Source of the DNA: Rhizobium sp. BK376
GTDB lineage: Bacteria > Pseudomonadota > Alphaproteobacteria > Rhizobiales > Rhizobiaceae
Direction: 5' to 3'
Length of the DNA: 64,000 bases
Assembly (NCBI RefSeq): GCF_004341625.1
Contig: NZ_SLZG01000007.1
Span: 124,001 to 188,000, forward strand
The number at the start of each line of letters is the position of its first letter. The stretch's first letter is position 1. The position numbers and the translations under genes are program-made. Of this stretch, positions 18,235 to 25,046 are shown one piece after another. Below the pieces are notes generated by a model, which ran no database searches, was not told where the DNA came from, and saw only the letters and a program-made list of their open reading frames with translations.

Positions 18235-18483
18235 ATGGCTTCCCGCGATCGCTTTTCGAAGAAACTCACCTGCCCACAATGCAACAACACCGGTTTTGCC
18301 GAAGCATCCGAAGACGATCACCCCACCCGAAAGCACCCTGGTTTTCAGGTCGACCAGCTTCCGACGGGGTTCTTCGAGCAACGGTCCTCCAATTTCCAGG
18401 AGAGCTACATCATCAAATGCCAATGCGGGCGAAAATTCCCGTTCCGGGCACGAACCGAGGCGGCGGAGGCCAGCCAGCGTTGA
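18235..18483 (+). CDS. Small zinc-ribbon-like hypothetical protein (82 aa)
   Basis: Soluble 82-residue protein with a CPQC pair near residue 13 and a KCQCG pair near residue 60, which together could bind one zinc ion as a ribbon. Basic and aromatic residues follow the second pair (GRKFPFRAR). The start at 18235 (MASRDRF) is preferred because AAGAGAGA lies upstream; an in-frame ATG at 18205 has no such site. It is convergent with the histidine-rich gene. Its partner, nucleic acid or protein, is unknown. Confidence 0.6.
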   Translation: MASRDRFSKKLTCPQCNNTGFAEASEDDHPTRKHPGFQVDQLPTGFFEQRSSNFQESYIIKCQCGRKFPFRARTEAAEASQR

Positions 18484-18496
18484 TCTAGACGATCTT

Positions 18497-18522
18497 ACCA
18501 GGCGCAGTACCTAACGCCTGGT
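18497..18522. other. Perfect 8-bp stem-loop between convergent genes
   Basis: ACCAGGCG (18497-18504) and CGCCTGGT (18515-18522) enclose a 10-nt loop. It lies between the stops of the zinc-ribbon gene and the histidine-rich gene. No T-run follows on either strand, so it is at best a weak terminator or mRNA 3'-end structure. Confidence 0.4.
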
Positions 18523-18563
18523 GGATTTCGCGTGACTTGGCGCGGTTCACGTTTAAGCGACCG

Positions 18564-18863
18564 CTAGTGATGGTGATGACCATGATGGTAGTGATGACCA
18601 TGATGGTGATGATTGTGGTGGTGATGATGATGGCGCCAATGCCGATGGTGCCAGCGATGATGGTGCCAGTAGCGATCAGGATAGCGATAGTGTCCATGAT
18701 GCCCGTAGTAGCCGTATCGGCTATAATACTGAACCTGCAACACATTTGAGTTTTCCGACACTGCGGGGCGGACCATCGGAACAGCCGAAGCCGGTTCCAT
18801 CGCAGCAAAAATCGCTCCAAATGCCAGGCTTGCTGCGACAGCTAAATTCGCTATCCGTCTCAT
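18564..18863 (-). CDS. Exported histidine-rich small protein (99 aa)
   Basis: The first 27 residues form a clear signal peptide ending in ASA. A short linker and a tail rich in His, Tyr, Trp and Arg follow. I count about 27 histidines in the last 54 residues, with runs of up to six. Such a tail could bind zinc, nickel or copper in the periplasm or at the surface. AAGGAG lies 9 bp before the ATG, and part of that site pairs in a small CTTGCC/GGCAAG stem. There are no metal-transport genes next to it. Function is inferred only from composition. Confidence 0.7.
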   Translation of the reverse strand: MRRIANLAVAASLAFGAIFAAMEPASAVPMVRPAVSENSNVLQVQYYSRYGYYGHHGHYRYPDRYWHHHRWHHRHWRHHHHHHNHHHHGHHYHHGHHHH

Positions 18864-19179
18864 GAATTCTGCTCCTTGCCATTACGACACGGCAAGTCTG
18901 AGCGGGCAGCCATGAACCCGCGCTGAACGCAATGAGCTAGCCCAAAGAGATAAGGCCGGGGCAATTGACGTTAGGTGAGCTTTCCTCAAAATGGCAACTG
19001 CGCAGCGCAGAGACCGCCGGCTCATAGTTTTTCCCGAGGGGATCGTCGGCGGTCTCCCCAAACTCCAAACACCGGCGAAGACCTCTTTCGAAGACGGCGG
19101 ACGAAATGTCATTTTATCTGCGGCCTCCCTCTGGCATGATCGCATCATCTGATGGAGCAAAGTTTCGGAGCGAGGCGGC
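18864..19179. other. 316-bp divergent intergenic region with a 10-bp inverted repeat
   Basis: Separates the minus-strand histidine-rich gene from a plus-strand hypothetical gene. A minus-strand open frame (18882-19181) crosses it but has no domain and no good start site, so it is not called. GAGACCGCCG (19010-19019) and CGGCGGTCTC (19047-19056) are perfect inverted repeats 27 bp apart. They could be an operator or an RNA stem. Confidence 0.5.
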
Positions 19180-19446
19180 ATGACGAAATTTCGCTATTAC
19201 GAAGAAGATTGCGCAGAGCCACCTTACGTATTGATCCGGCTCTACAAGGCGAGCCGCGGCTTGCAGGCAGTTATTTCCAAGAGCGAGGATTTGTCCGACG
19301 AAGGCTATTCCTGGCCGGATCCAGGCTGCGATGCTGAAGCCGCCCTAGCATGGGCCGCCAATTACGCCGGAATCAACGCCGTGAACGTCTATATCCAGCT
19401 TGACCATGTCGACTGGGACCCGAGCTGGGGAGAAATTGGTCATTGA
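19180..19446 (+). CDS. Hypothetical protein (88 aa)
   Basis: Soluble, acidic 88-residue protein starting MTKFRYYEEDCAEPPYVLIR. It is rich in aromatic residues and ends near DWDPSWGEIGH. GGAGCGAGG precedes the ATG. No membrane span or catalytic motif is apparent, and I do not recognise the family. A stem-loop (19458-19479) lies 12 bp after the stop. Confidence 0.6.
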   Translation: MTKFRYYEEDCAEPPYVLIRLYKASRGLQAVISKSEDLSDEGYSWPDPGCDAEAALAWAANYAGINAVNVYIQLDHVDWDPSWGEIGH

Positions 19447-19457
19447 ACCTGGTCGCC

Positions 19458-19479
19458 CTGATACCGAACAAGGTATCAG
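19458..19479. other. Perfect 8-bp stem-loop after the 88-aa gene
   Basis: CTGATACC and GGTATCAG surround the 6-nt loop GAACAA. There is no T-tract. It could slow 3' decay of the upstream mRNA or be a protein-binding palindrome before the next gene. Confidence 0.4.
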
Positions 19480-19626
19480 ACCGTCAAAGCTCTGCAGCAT
19501 TGATATGGCATATAGCCAGCATTGCGCTTCGCAAGCAGGAAGTGCACAATTCTTTACGGCATTGGCCCTTTTGAAGAACCTTGCCGCCCTTTGATAATCA
19601 ACAATTCAATAAGCAGGAGGAAATTC

Positions 19627-19881
19627 ATGCAGGACGCGCAAGTGGGTTGGATTGCAGCCATCATCATCGGCGGTATTGCCGGCTGGCTCGCCGAAAAATT
19701 CATGAACAGCAATATGGGCGTGTTCATGAACATCATTCTGGGCATTGTCGGCGCGATCATTTCCAACGCCATTCTATCGGCCCTCCATATCAGCCTTGGA
19801 GGCGGCTGGCTCGCTTATCTGATCGCCGGCTTCATCGGTGCCTGCATCCTGATCGCCGTAGGTCGCCTTATTCGGCGCTAG
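19627..19881 (+). CDS. GlsB/YeaQ/YmgE-family stress-response membrane protein
   Basis: An 84-residue membrane protein with three hydrophobic segments and the family's glycine-rich pattern: GWIAAIIIGGIAGWLAEKFM, then NIILGIVGAII, then LIAGFIGACILIAVGRLIRR. Proteins of this family (transglycosylase-associated) are usually stress-inducible; their biochemical role is unsettled. AGGAGG 6 bp before the ATG at 19627 fixes the start, though the frame is open further upstream. Two more members of the family lie near 44 kb. Confidence 0.87.
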   Translation: MQDAQVGWIAAIIIGGIAGWLAEKFMNSNMGVFMNIILGIVGAIISNAILSALHISLGGGWLAYLIAGFIGACILIAVGRLIRR

Positions 19882-19895
19882 CCGAGAATACCTGT

Positions 19896-19931
19896 AACGG
19901 TCACTATTGCGCCGGGCGGATGGTGACCGTT
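19896..19931 (+). terminator. Probable terminator after the YeaQ-type gene
   Basis: AACGGTCAC (19896-19904) and GTGACCGTT (19923-19931) form a perfect 9-bp stem 14 bp after the stop codon. The T-tract is poor (TTCC, then AATAAAATTT), so termination may be partial. Confidence 0.5.
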
Positions 19932-20087
19932 TCCAATAAAATTTAGCCTATCTCGCGATGGGATCGACGCGGCTCTGATGTTCCGAAGTATTTCGGCGGA
20001 AGCGTGCTGCCATCAGACTATAGTTCCCCCTTCTCAAAGCTGCCGGCAGCCCTAACTACCTCCTGGAGTTCAAAAAAGGAGGCTGAG

Positions 20088-20294
20088 ATGACGGGAATTT
20101 CCAACCAGACACAGAACCGGAAGGTCATCCGCGGCAAGCCCTACAGCATTGCGGAGTTCGCCAGAAAATACAGGCTCGACGAAGGTGAGGCCAAGCGCCT
20201 CTATGACAAATTCGGCCCTTCGGCGACGGAACTGGATTTGTTGATGGCGGCAAAGCGTCGTCCGCCGATGATGCCGTCCACGCTCGAACATTGA
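20088..20294 (+). CDS. Small hypothetical protein (68 aa)
   Basis: Basic, helical 68-residue protein with IAEFARKYRLDEGEAKRLYD, which could be a short helix-turn-helix-like segment, followed by KFGPSATELDLLM. AAGGAGG is placed well before the ATG at 20088, so the longer frame from 20004 is not used. The GFA-domain gene starts 10 bp after the stop, and the two may be co-transcribed. No firm family assignment. Confidence 0.6.
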   Translation: MTGISNQTQNRKVIRGKPYSIAEFARKYRLDEGEAKRLYDKFGPSATELDLLMAAKRRPPMMPSTLEH

Positions 20295-20304
20295 TGTCGA
20301 TGAC

Positions 20305-20709
20305 ATGCAGTCTGAGGTGACCTCGTCCGAGACCAGGGCCGGCAATTGCCTGTGCGGAGCCGTCAGCTACCAGGTTCGCGGAAACCCGCTACGCATAGGC
20401 CTCTGCCACTGTACCGATTGCCGGCAATCCAGCGGCTCGGCCTACGCGACCTTCGCGATCTGGCCACGAGCATCCTTTTCCTCAGAAGGAATGGTATCGA
20501 GCTACAGCGGTCGAAGCTTCTGCCCCCGTTGCGGCTCGAGGCTCTTCAATCTGAACAAGGACGAAGTCGAAATCCAGATCGGCACCCTTGTCGATGCACC
20601 GACCGATCTGCAGCCGACCTACGAACTTTGGATCAAGCGGCGGGAGCATTGGCTGCATCCCTTGCCCGGAACCAGGCAATTTTCCGAGGATGCCATTTCC
20701 GAGAAATGA
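20305..20709 (+). CDS. GFA-family (CENP-V/GFA domain) zinc protein
   Basis: A 134-residue protein with the zinc-binding cysteines of the GFA fold: NCLCGAVSYQV, then CHCTDCRQSSGS, then FCPRCGSRLF. The best-studied member was described as glutathione-dependent formaldehyde-activating enzyme, but many members bind other thiol adducts or have no known substrate. Length is normal. No formaldehyde dehydrogenase gene is nearby, so the substrate is open. Confidence 0.85.
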   Translation: MQSEVTSSETRAGNCLCGAVSYQVRGNPLRIGLCHCTDCRQSSGSAYATFAIWPRASFSSEGMVSSYSGRSFCPRCGSRLFNLNKDEVEIQIGTLVDAPTDLQPTYELWIKRREHWLHPLPGTRQFSEDAISEK

Positions 20710-20763
20710 ATGGGCCGAAGCAGTTTCCCGCTTCGACGCGGTCGCAATCCTCTACTGCTCAGG

Positions 20764-20822
20764 CTGATATATCAGGCGAAGTTGCCATCGCAAAAGCGAC
20801 ATGCAAATATGTGATATATCAG
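20764..20822. promoter_or_regulatory. Two palindromic candidate operators before the GntR gene
   Basis: TGATATATCA occurs twice, at 20765-20774 and 20812-20821, with centres 47 bp apart. The first copy extends to a 12-bp perfect palindrome (CTGATATATCAG). The second copy ends 23 bp before the start codon of the GntR-family gene. Duplicated palindromes here suggest autoregulation. The sequence is not the GT-N3-AC type seen at the sugar operon. Confidence 0.55.
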
Positions 20823-20844
20823 CATCATCTGGAATCGCCCAACA

Positions 20845-21459
20845 ATGCAGAATTCGCAGAGCCACCTCGCCTATCTTGCCTTGGAGCATCTGGTCGTCAC
20901 CCTTGCGCTGAAACCCGGCGCACTGGTGACGGAGAAGCAGTTAATCGAGCTTGCGGGTCATGGGCGCACTCCGGTCCGCGAAGCGATCCAGAAGCTCGCG
21001 TGGCAGGGTCTTATTCTCATAAAGCCGCGCGTCGGGCTGCAAGTCGCAGAGATCCGCCCGGAAGACCATACCAATGTCATGCAGGTGCGCCGCGAACTGG
21101 AGCCGATTGCCGCGGCGCTTGTGGCTCAACATGCCAATGGCGAGCAGCGGATGAAGCTTTTGGATTGCGCACGGCTCATGTCCGAGTGTGCCGTCAGCGG
21201 GAATCTCGCGGGTTTCTTTGCGGCCGACAAGGCTTTTGACGAGCTTCTGGAAGATGCCTGCCCCAATAGCTTCATTACCGCCGCTCTCGCACCCGTGCAG
21301 ACACACTCCCGCAGGCTCTGGTACTCCACTGCCAACCCCGAACGCATGGACCGGTCGATCTCGCTTCATGTGAGCGTGATCCGCGCCATCCACCAGGCGA
21401 ACGTGGAGGAAGCCCGCCGCGCGATGACCTCTCTTATCGACTATCTCGGCGCCAAATAG
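20845..21459 (+). CDS. GntR-family transcriptional regulator with FCD domain
   Basis: DNA-binding regulator of 204 residues. The winged helix-turn-helix is at about residues 10-70, containing TEKQLIELAGHGRTPVREAI and LAWQGLILIKPRVG. A helical FCD ligand-binding domain completes the protein. The sequence just before the ATG is only a weak ribosome-binding site (TCTGGA). Two identical palindromes precede it. There is no obvious target gene beside it apart from itself: upstream is the GFA gene, downstream a convergent fpr. The effector is unknown. Confidence 0.86.
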   Translation: MQNSQSHLAYLALEHLVVTLALKPGALVTEKQLIELAGHGRTPVREAIQKLAWQGLILIKPRVGLQVAEIRPEDHTNVMQVRRELEPIAAALVAQHANGEQRMKLLDCARLMSECAVSGNLAGFFAADKAFDELLEDACPNSFITAALAPVQTHSRRLWYSTANPERMDRSISLHVSVIRAIHQANVEEARRAMTSLIDYLGAK

Positions 21460-21487
21460 AAAAGGCGGCTCCGTTTCCGGAACCGCC
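21454..21487 (-). terminator. Terminator of fpr (between convergent genes)
   Basis: GGCGG-C-TCCG and CGGA-A-CCGCC form a 9-bp stem with one mismatch and a 4-nt loop (21464-21487). On the minus strand TTTTCTATTT follows. The plus strand has a weaker T-tract, so it may serve the GntR gene too. Confidence 0.75.
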
Positions 21488-21512
21488 CTTGGAATTTTGC
21501 CCGCAGTCAGCG

Positions 21513-22325
21513 TCAGCCGACAAACGCGCGTTCGATCACGAATTCAGCCGGCTTGCTGTTGGCGCCCTCGTCCATGCCAGCCTTTTCCAGCAGTTCCTTG
21601 GTGTCCTTCAGCATGGCCGAGGAGCCGCAGATCATGCCGCGATCGATCGCGGGATCGAGCGGCGGAACGCCGAGATCGGTAAAGAGCTTGCCTGACGAAA
21701 TCAGGTCGGTGATGCGGCCGCGATATTCGAAATCCTCGCGGGTCACCGTTGCGTAGTGCCGTAGCTTGTCGCCAACGATCTCGCTCAGCAGCTCGTCGTT
21801 GCGGATTTCATCGACCAGATCGAAGCCGTATTTCAGCTCGGCGACGTCGCGGGTCGTATGGGTAAGAATGACTTCCTCGAACTTCTCGTAGGTCTCGGGA
21901 TCGCGGATCAGGCTGGCGAAAGGCGCAACGCCCGTGCCGGTCGAGAACATATAGAGACGCTTGCCGGGGGTCAGCGCGTCGAGCACGAGCGTGCCTGTCG
22001 GCTTCTTTCGCATCAGCACCTGATCGCCAGGCTTGATTGCCTGCAGATGCGAGGTCAGCGGACCATCCGGAACCTTGATCGAGAAGAATTCCAGCTCTTC
22101 GGCCCAGGCCGGGCTTGCGATCGAATAGGCGCGGAAAATCGGCTTGCCCTCGACCATGAGGCCGATCATCGCAAATTCGCCGGAGCGGAAGCGGAAGCCC
22201 TGCGGCCGGGTCATGGTGAAGCGGAACAGCCGATCCGTATAATGCGTGACGCTCAACACCGTCTCGGCGAAAACGCCGGCAGGAATGGCGGATGCGAATT
22301 CTTCTGTCTTGGCGGGGGCGTTCAT
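21513..22325 (-). CDS. fpr: Ferredoxin--NADP+ reductase
   Basis: FAD enzyme that exchanges electrons between NADPH and ferredoxin or flavodoxin, 270 residues. FAD-binding FRAYSIASPAW, NADP-binding MFSTGTGVAPFASL and MICGSSAMLKDT are all present, and the C-terminus ends ERAFVG as in bacterial FPRs. The start at 22325 (MNAPAK) is used; an ATG two codons upstream is also possible. It lies next to the sulfite reductase cluster on the same strand. No CysJ flavoprotein is seen in the window, so Fpr may supply its electrons; that link is inference. Confidence 0.93.
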   Translation of the reverse strand: MNAPAKTEEFASAIPAGVFAETVLSVTHYTDRLFRFTMTRPQGFRFRSGEFAMIGLMVEGKPIFRAYSIASPAWAEELEFFSIKVPDGPLTSHLQAIKPGDQVLMRKKPTGTLVLDALTPGKRLYMFSTGTGVAPFASLIRDPETYEKFEEVILTHTTRDVAELKYGFDLVDEIRNDELLSEIVGDKLRHYATVTREDFEYRGRITDLISSGKLFTDLGVPPLDPAIDRGMICGSSAMLKDTKELLEKAGMDEGANSKPAEFVIERAFVG

Positions 22326-22521
22326 GCGCAATCTAATCCCGTAGGTCTGATGATCATCGGTGCTGCGAGGCAGATATTACAAATCTGCCTCCATTTAAAG
22401 GCATTCCATTCCATGCCTCACCGTAAGCAGGAAATATGCTTATTGCAGTCAAGTTTCCAGACCGCAATGTCACCGGACGGAGAAAAGTATATCACCTCTT
22501 CTCACATCCGGGGAAATCGTT

Positions 22522-23034
22522 TCAGGCGATCTTTCCGGACTGGCGGCGCCAGCTATAGCCCTTGCCGCCCTCGGCATGACGAGCCGTCGGCTGATAGTGA
22601 TGCGGGATGCTCGGCAGACGGTTTTCGGAAAGCCGCTTCAGCGCCGTTTCGTTGGTCACGGCAAAGCTATCGATGCCGACCCGCAGCATCAGCGGAATCT
22701 GGTCGATCAGCACGTCACCGACCGCGCGAATCTCGTTGGTATAGCCGAGACGCTGCCGCAGCAGCGATGCATGGCTGAAAGCCCGGCCGTCATTGAAGGC
22801 CGGGAATGCAACAGCAACGATCTCCAGGCGGTAGAGATAGGGCTCAAGGCGCCTTACATCGTCAGCAGGCTTGATCAGCACGCCGAGGCCGACATCGTTG
22901 CTCTCTTCAGCCCTGGCAATCATCGCGTCCAGGTCCAGCAACGGCTTCTGGTCTTCCGTCGCCTTCACCTCATCGGTTTCGATGATCCACGGATCGTTTT
23001 CGACAAACCCGGTCTCTCTCCAGATCTTCGTCAT
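22522..23034 (-). CDS. DUF934 family protein of the sulfite-reduction cluster
   Basis: Soluble 170-residue protein of the DUF934 family, commonly found beside cysI or cysH in proteobacteria. Recognisable pieces are VAVAFPAFNDGRAFSHASLL and RAVGDVLIDQIPLMLRVG. It begins 12 bp after the sulfite reductase gene on the same strand. A role in assimilatory sulfate or sulfite reduction is suggested by constant neighbourhood; the exact activity is unknown. Confidence 0.87.
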   Translation of the reverse strand: MTKIWRETGFVENDPWIIETDEVKATEDQKPLLDLDAMIARAEESNDVGLGVLIKPADDVRRLEPYLYRLEIVAVAFPAFNDGRAFSHASLLRQRLGYTNEIRAVGDVLIDQIPLMLRVGIDSFAVTNETALKRLSENRLPSIPHHYQPTARHAEGGKGYSWRRQSGKIA

Positions 23035-23046
23035 CTCTATGCCCCC

Positions 23047-24720
23047 TTATGCCGCTTCTGCTGCCGACGAGCCGTAGAGCGCTTCCTTGAAAGGCTGCGG
23101 TCCGACGCGACGATAGGCATCGAGGAAGATTTCCGACGGATTGAGGCGCAGGCCGAGATAAGTATCGATGATGGTCTCGATCGCGTCCGTGACCTTTTCG
23201 GGCTCAAAGCCGCGGCCGATGATCTCGCCGATCGAGGTGTGCTCGTCACCGGAGCCGCCAAGCGTGATCTGGTAGAGTTCGGCACCCTTCTTTTCGACAC
23301 CGAGCAGCCCGATATGGCCGACATGGTGGTGGCCGCAGGCGTTGATGCAGCCCGAGATCTTGATCTTCAACTCGCCGATTTCAGCCTGACGTTCGGCGGA
23401 GCCGAAGCGACGGGAGATTTCCTGGGCGACCGGGATCGAGCGCGCATTGGCGAGCGCGCAATAGTCCAGTCCCGGACAGGCGATGATATCGGTGATCAGG
23501 CCCGCATTGGCCTCGGCCAGACCGATCGCGACCAAGCCGCGATAGACGGCTTCGAGATCGGCCAGTGCCACATGCGGCAGGATCAGGTTCTGCTCGTGGC
23601 TGACGCGGATTTCGTCGAAGGCATATTCCTCGGCGATATCGGCGATCGCATCCATCTGCGCATCCGACGCGTCGCCCGGAATGCCGCCGATCGGCTTCAG
23701 CGAGATCGTCACCATGCCGTAGTCGGGGTTCTTGTGGGGTTGCACGTTCTGCTGCACCCAACGCGCAAACTCGGGATCGGCCTTCTTCCAGCGAGCGAGG
23801 TTTTCCCAGCCTTCGGCGCGCTCCGGCAATGCGGGCGGTGCGAAATAGGCGGTGATCGCCTGAACGTCGGCTTCCGGCAGTTTCAGCTCGCTGTCCTTCA
23901 GCTTGGCGAACTCGGCCTCGATCTGGCGGGTCAGTTCCTCGGCGCCGGTTTCGTGAACGAGGATCTTGATGCGCGCCTTGTACTTGTTGTCGCGGCGGCC
24001 ATGCAGATTGTAAACGCGCACGATTGCCGTCGTGTAGGACAGCAGGTCCTCTTCCGGCAGGAAGTCGCGGATCAGCTTGGCAATCATCGGCGTACGGCCC
24101 TGGCCACCGCCGACATAGACGGCAAAGCCGATCTCGCCCTTTTCATTCTTCTTCAGATGCAGGCCGATGTCGTGAACCTGGATCGCAGCGCGGTCACGCT
24201 CGGCGCCGGTCACGGCGATCTTGAACTTGCGCGGCAGGAAAGAGAATTCCGGATGAACCGAAGACCACTGCCGAAGGATTTCCGCATAGGGGCGCGGATC
24301 GGCGACTTCGTCTGCTGCAGCGCCGGCGAAATGGTCCGCCGTGACGTTGCGAATGCAGTTGCCCGATGTCTGGATCGCATGCATCTCCACGCTCGCCAGC
24401 TCTTCCAGAACCGCCGGGATGTCAGAGAGCTTCGGCCAATTGAACTGCAGGTTCTGGCGCGTGGTGAAGTGGCCGTAGCCGCGGTCGTAGGTGCGGCCGA
24501 TATGGGCGAGCATCCGCACCTGCCTGGAGCTTAGCGTGCCGTAGGGAACGGCGATGCGCAGCATATAGGCGTGAAGCTGCAGGTAGACGCCATTCATCAG
24601 GCGCAGAGGCTTGAATGCATCTTCCGACAGCTCGCCAGAAAGGCGCCGTTCGACCTGATCGCGAAACTGCGCAACGCGCTCGGCGACAAAGGCGTGGTCA
24701 AATTCATCGTAACGATACAT
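23047..24720 (-). CDS. cysI: Assimilatory sulfite reductase, hemoprotein (nitrite/sulfite reductase family)
   Basis: Reduces sulfite to sulfide with siroheme and a [4Fe-4S] cluster in the cytoplasm, 557 residues. Both cluster-binding cysteine pairs are visible: CPGLDYC (C-x5-C) near residue 420 and GCINACGHHH (C-x3-C) near residue 455. Two ferredoxin-like halves are present, as is normal for the family. A nitrite-reducing role cannot be excluded by sequence, but neighbours DUF934, DUF2849 and cysG point to sulfur assimilation. The DUF2849 gene ends 8 bp upstream of this start, so the genes are one operon. Confidence 0.92.
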   Translation of the reverse strand: MYRYDEFDHAFVAERVAQFRDQVERRLSGELSEDAFKPLRLMNGVYLQLHAYMLRIAVPYGTLSSRQVRMLAHIGRTYDRGYGHFTTRQNLQFNWPKLSDIPAVLEELASVEMHAIQTSGNCIRNVTADHFAGAAADEVADPRPYAEILRQWSSVHPEFSFLPRKFKIAVTGAERDRAAIQVHDIGLHLKKNEKGEIGFAVYVGGGQGRTPMIAKLIRDFLPEEDLLSYTTAIVRVYNLHGRRDNKYKARIKILVHETGAEELTRQIEAEFAKLKDSELKLPEADVQAITAYFAPPALPERAEGWENLARWKKADPEFARWVQQNVQPHKNPDYGMVTISLKPIGGIPGDASDAQMDAIADIAEEYAFDEIRVSHEQNLILPHVALADLEAVYRGLVAIGLAEANAGLITDIIACPGLDYCALANARSIPVAQEISRRFGSAERQAEIGELKIKISGCINACGHHHVGHIGLLGVEKKGAELYQITLGGSGDEHTSIGEIIGRGFEPEKVTDAIETIIDTYLGLRLNPSEIFLDAYRRVGPQPFKEALYGSSAAEAA

Positions 24721-24728
24721 CGTCTTCC

Positions 24729-25046
24729 TCAGGCATCAATGAATTCTGGATCGGCCGGCGCGTAGCCTGGCGCATATTCCATGGTGGGACCTTGGGCGCG
24801 GATGCGCTCGCGAAGGCGCAACGGCCACAGAATGCCGTTGGTTTCTTGTACTTCGATGACATTAACGTCAACGACCTTGTTATCCGCATAGGATTTCTTG
24901 CCGGTCGCCTCAAGCGCCGCGACCGCTTCCGCATGACGAGCGACAAGCGCCTCCTGCAGGGAGGTCGTCCATTCGCCATCCGCATTCAGCCAGACGGCGA
25001 TGCCGTCGGTCAGGCGGTTGGCGGTGAGAACCTTGTCTACCATCAT
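24729..25046 (-). CDS. DUF2849 family protein
   Basis: A 105-residue soluble protein of the DUF2849 family, found in alphaproteobacteria between cysG and cysI. It contains LTDGIAVWLNADGEWT and ends near YAPGYAPADPEF. It overlaps the cysG stop by 4 bp and precedes cysI by 8 bp. Conserved placement argues for a part in siroheme insertion or sulfite reduction; no activity is known to me. Confidence 0.85.
   Translation of the reverse strand: MMVDKVLTANRLTDGIAVWLNADGEWTTSLQEALVARHAEAVAALEATGKKSYADNKVVDVNVIEVQETNGILWPLRLRERIRAQGPTMEYAPGYAPADPEFIDA

Noticed and set aside
18537..18749. Repetitive CATGATGGTAGTGATGAC-like DNA that looks like a microsatellite or repeat array
   Set aside because: It is the codon-level repetition of the His-rich tail encoded on the minus strand. 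Unit length and spacing are irregular, so it is not a CRISPR or a true tandem array.
18882..19181. Minus-strand frame of 99 codons in the divergent gap
   Set aside because: Starts inside the start region of the plus-strand gene, Arg/Ser-rich without domain; more likely regulatory DNA.
22576..24534. 652-codon plus-strand open frame opposite cysI and DUF934
   Set aside because: Antisense shadow of cysI; no family motif, no ribosome-binding site.
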